From Wuchereria bancrofti (lineage: Eukaryota; Nematoda; Chromadorea; Rhabditida; Onchocercidae), in NCBI GenBank assembly GCA_005281725.1, contig SSBO01000011.1:93247-157246 (forward strand): a stretch of DNA of 64,000 nucleotides, written 5' to 3'. The position numbers and the translations under genes were made by a program. Below, piece by piece: positions 62,217-64,000 of this stretch (position 1 is its first letter; each line of letters begins with the position of its first letter). The notes beneath the pieces are model-generated. The model did no database searches. It was given only the letters and a program-made list of their open reading frames with translations, and was not told the origin of the DNA.

Positions 62217-64000
62217 AAATTAGTTTTATAGGCAGTACTAACTTCATCCTTTTATTTTTTATTAACTAATTTTATAGGTGATAACTGCATGCTTTTGTTT
62301 TTTATTAAACTAATTTTACGGGTAACACTAACTGCATGCTTTTATTTTCTACTTATTGTTCTTAAATTAATTTCATAGGTAATACTAACTGCATGCATTT
62401 ATTTTTTATCAACTAATTTTGTAGATAATATTAACTGCATGATTTTATTTTTTGTTAAACTGAATTTGTAGGTAATACTAACCGCATGCTTTTTTTATTA
62501 AACTGAATTTATAGGTAATACTAACTGCATGATTTTATTTTTTGTTAAACTGAATTTATAGGTAATACTAACTGCATGATTTTATTTTTTGTTAAACTGA
62601 ATTTACAGGTAATACTAACTGCATGATTTTATTTTTTATTAAACTAATTTTATAGGTAATACTAACCGCATGCCTTTTTTTTATCAAACTAATTTTATAA
62701 ATAATATTAACTGCTTAATTTAATTTTTTTTAAACTGAATTTATAGGTAATACTAACCGCACGCTTTTGTTTATTAAACTAATTTTATAAATAATACTAA
62801 CTGCATGATTTTATTTTTTATTAAACTAATTTTATAGGTAATATTAACTGCATGATTTTATTTTTTATTAAACTAATTTTATAGGTAATACTAACCGCAT
62901 GCCTTTTTTTATCAAACTAATTTTATAAATAATACTAACTGCATGATTTTATTTTTTGTTAAACTAATTTTATAAATAATACTAACTGCATGCTTTTTTT
63001 TATCAAACTAGTTCTATAAATAATACTAACTACATGATTTTATTTTTTGTTAAACTGAATTTATAGATAATACTAACTGCATGATTTTATTTTTTATTAA
63101 ACTAATTTTATAGGTAATACTAACTGCATGCATTTATTTTTTATCAACTAATTTTATAGGTAATACTAACCGTATACTTTCTTTTTATCTAACTAATTTT
63201 ATAAATATATGATTTTATTTTTTATTAAACTAATTTTATAGGTAATATTAACTGCATGATTTTATTTTTTATTAAACTAATTTTATAGATATTACTAACC
63301 GCATGCTTTTTTTTATCAAACAAATTTTATAGGTAACACTAACTGCATGCTTTTTTTATCAAACTAATTTTATAAATAATACTAACTACATGATTTTATT
63401 TTTTAAATATTTATAAATAGTACTAGCTACATGATTATTTTTTATTAAACTAATTTTATAGGTAATACTAACCGCATGCTTTTTTTTTTATTAAACTAAT
63501 TTTATAAATAATACTAACTGCATGCATTTACTTATTGTTGTTAAACTAACAAGTAATACTAATTGCATGCATTTACTTATTGTTGTTAAACTAATAGGTA
63601 ATACTAACTGCATGCATTTACTTATTGTTGTTAAACTAATAGTAATACTAACTGCATGCATTTACTTATTGTTGTTAAACTAATGGGTAATACTAACTGC
63701 ATGCTTTTATTTTTTAAACTAATTTTATGGGTAATACTAACTGCATGCATTTACTTATTGTTATTAAACTAATAGTAATACTAACTGCATGATTTTATTT
63801 TTTATTAAACTAATTTTATAGGTAATACTAACCGCATGCCTTTTTTTTATCAAACTAATTTTATGAATAATACTAAGTGCATGATTTTATTTTTTGTTAA
63901 ACTACTTTTATAGGTAATACTAACCGCATGCTTTTTTTTATCAAACTAGTTCTATAAATAATACTAACTACATGATTTTATTTTTTGTTAAACTGAATTT
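62217..64000 (+). repeat. ~47-bp tandem array of intron-like units, runs off the window
   Basis: About 35 units are present. The commonest form begins GTAATACTAACTGCATGATT, continues with a T-rich run and TTAAACTAA, and ends TTTTATAG, then restarts with GT. Full units are 47 nt. By eye, 17 junctions read AGGTAA. Others read ATAAATAATACTAAC or ATGGGTAATAC and so have lost the AG or GT. A sub-family at ~63515-63700 carries CATTTACTTATTGTTGTTAA. TGCATG or CGCATG occurs in most units. It is on the same strand as, and 2.1 kb downstream of, zinc-finger gene 2. Confidence 0.9.

Noticed and set aside
62217..64000. CRISPR array as an explanation of the regular repeats
   Set aside because: The window is eukaryotic, units are contiguous without unique spacers, and no cas-like gene is present.

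Overview
The window is nuclear DNA of a very AT-rich animal, almost certainly a nematode. The evidence is the many short coding exons bounded by TTTTCAG-type acceptors, acceptor-like AGs just upstream of several start codons (fitting spliced-leader trans-splicing), ShKT (SXC) six-cysteine modules, a major-sperm-protein (MSP) domain gene and a SWEET sugar transporter. I cannot place it to genus. All exon models below were built by hand from splice signals, reading-frame continuity and protein logic.

Layout. 1-2532: an 842-bp perfect direct repeat whose first copy ends at a single N, probably an assembly overlap. 2909-5162 (+): five-exon gene for a small unknown membrane protein. 5350-5960: ~29-bp minisatellite between two convergent gene ends. 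6096-17028 (-): 17-exon ankyrin-repeat gene (859 aa, inversin-like), with an N gap and several tandem arrays in its introns. 19156-23333 (-): MSP-domain gene, 5' end not found. 28484-30366 (+): secreted protein of five ShKT modules, each on its own 120-nt phase-1 exon, followed by decayed module remnants and an orphan cysteine-rich exon. 34479-36273 (+): second ShKT gene, two modules plus a probable GPI tail. 38470-41466 (-): complete SWEET transporter. 44556-46163 (+) and 58570-60107 (+): two paralogous six-exon zinc-finger genes that are clearly more GC-rich than everything around them. 52563-53572 (-): frameshifted malic-enzyme remnant. The rest is intergenic, low-complexity or tandemly repeated DNA.

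The most unusual part is the right half (41-64 kb). A segmental duplication has copied the block from SWEET exon 1 (now a relic at ~55.95 kb) through a conserved ~0.85-kb non-coding element; the zinc-finger gene and T-rich, TGCATG-rich downstream DNA are also paired. The non-coding element is better conserved between copies than the zinc-finger coding exons. Downstream of the second gene, about 1.8 kb to the window edge is an array of ~47-bp units. Many units look like a minimal nematode intron (GTAA start, TACTAAC, TGCATG, T-tract, TTTATAG end), joined head to tail as AG|GT.
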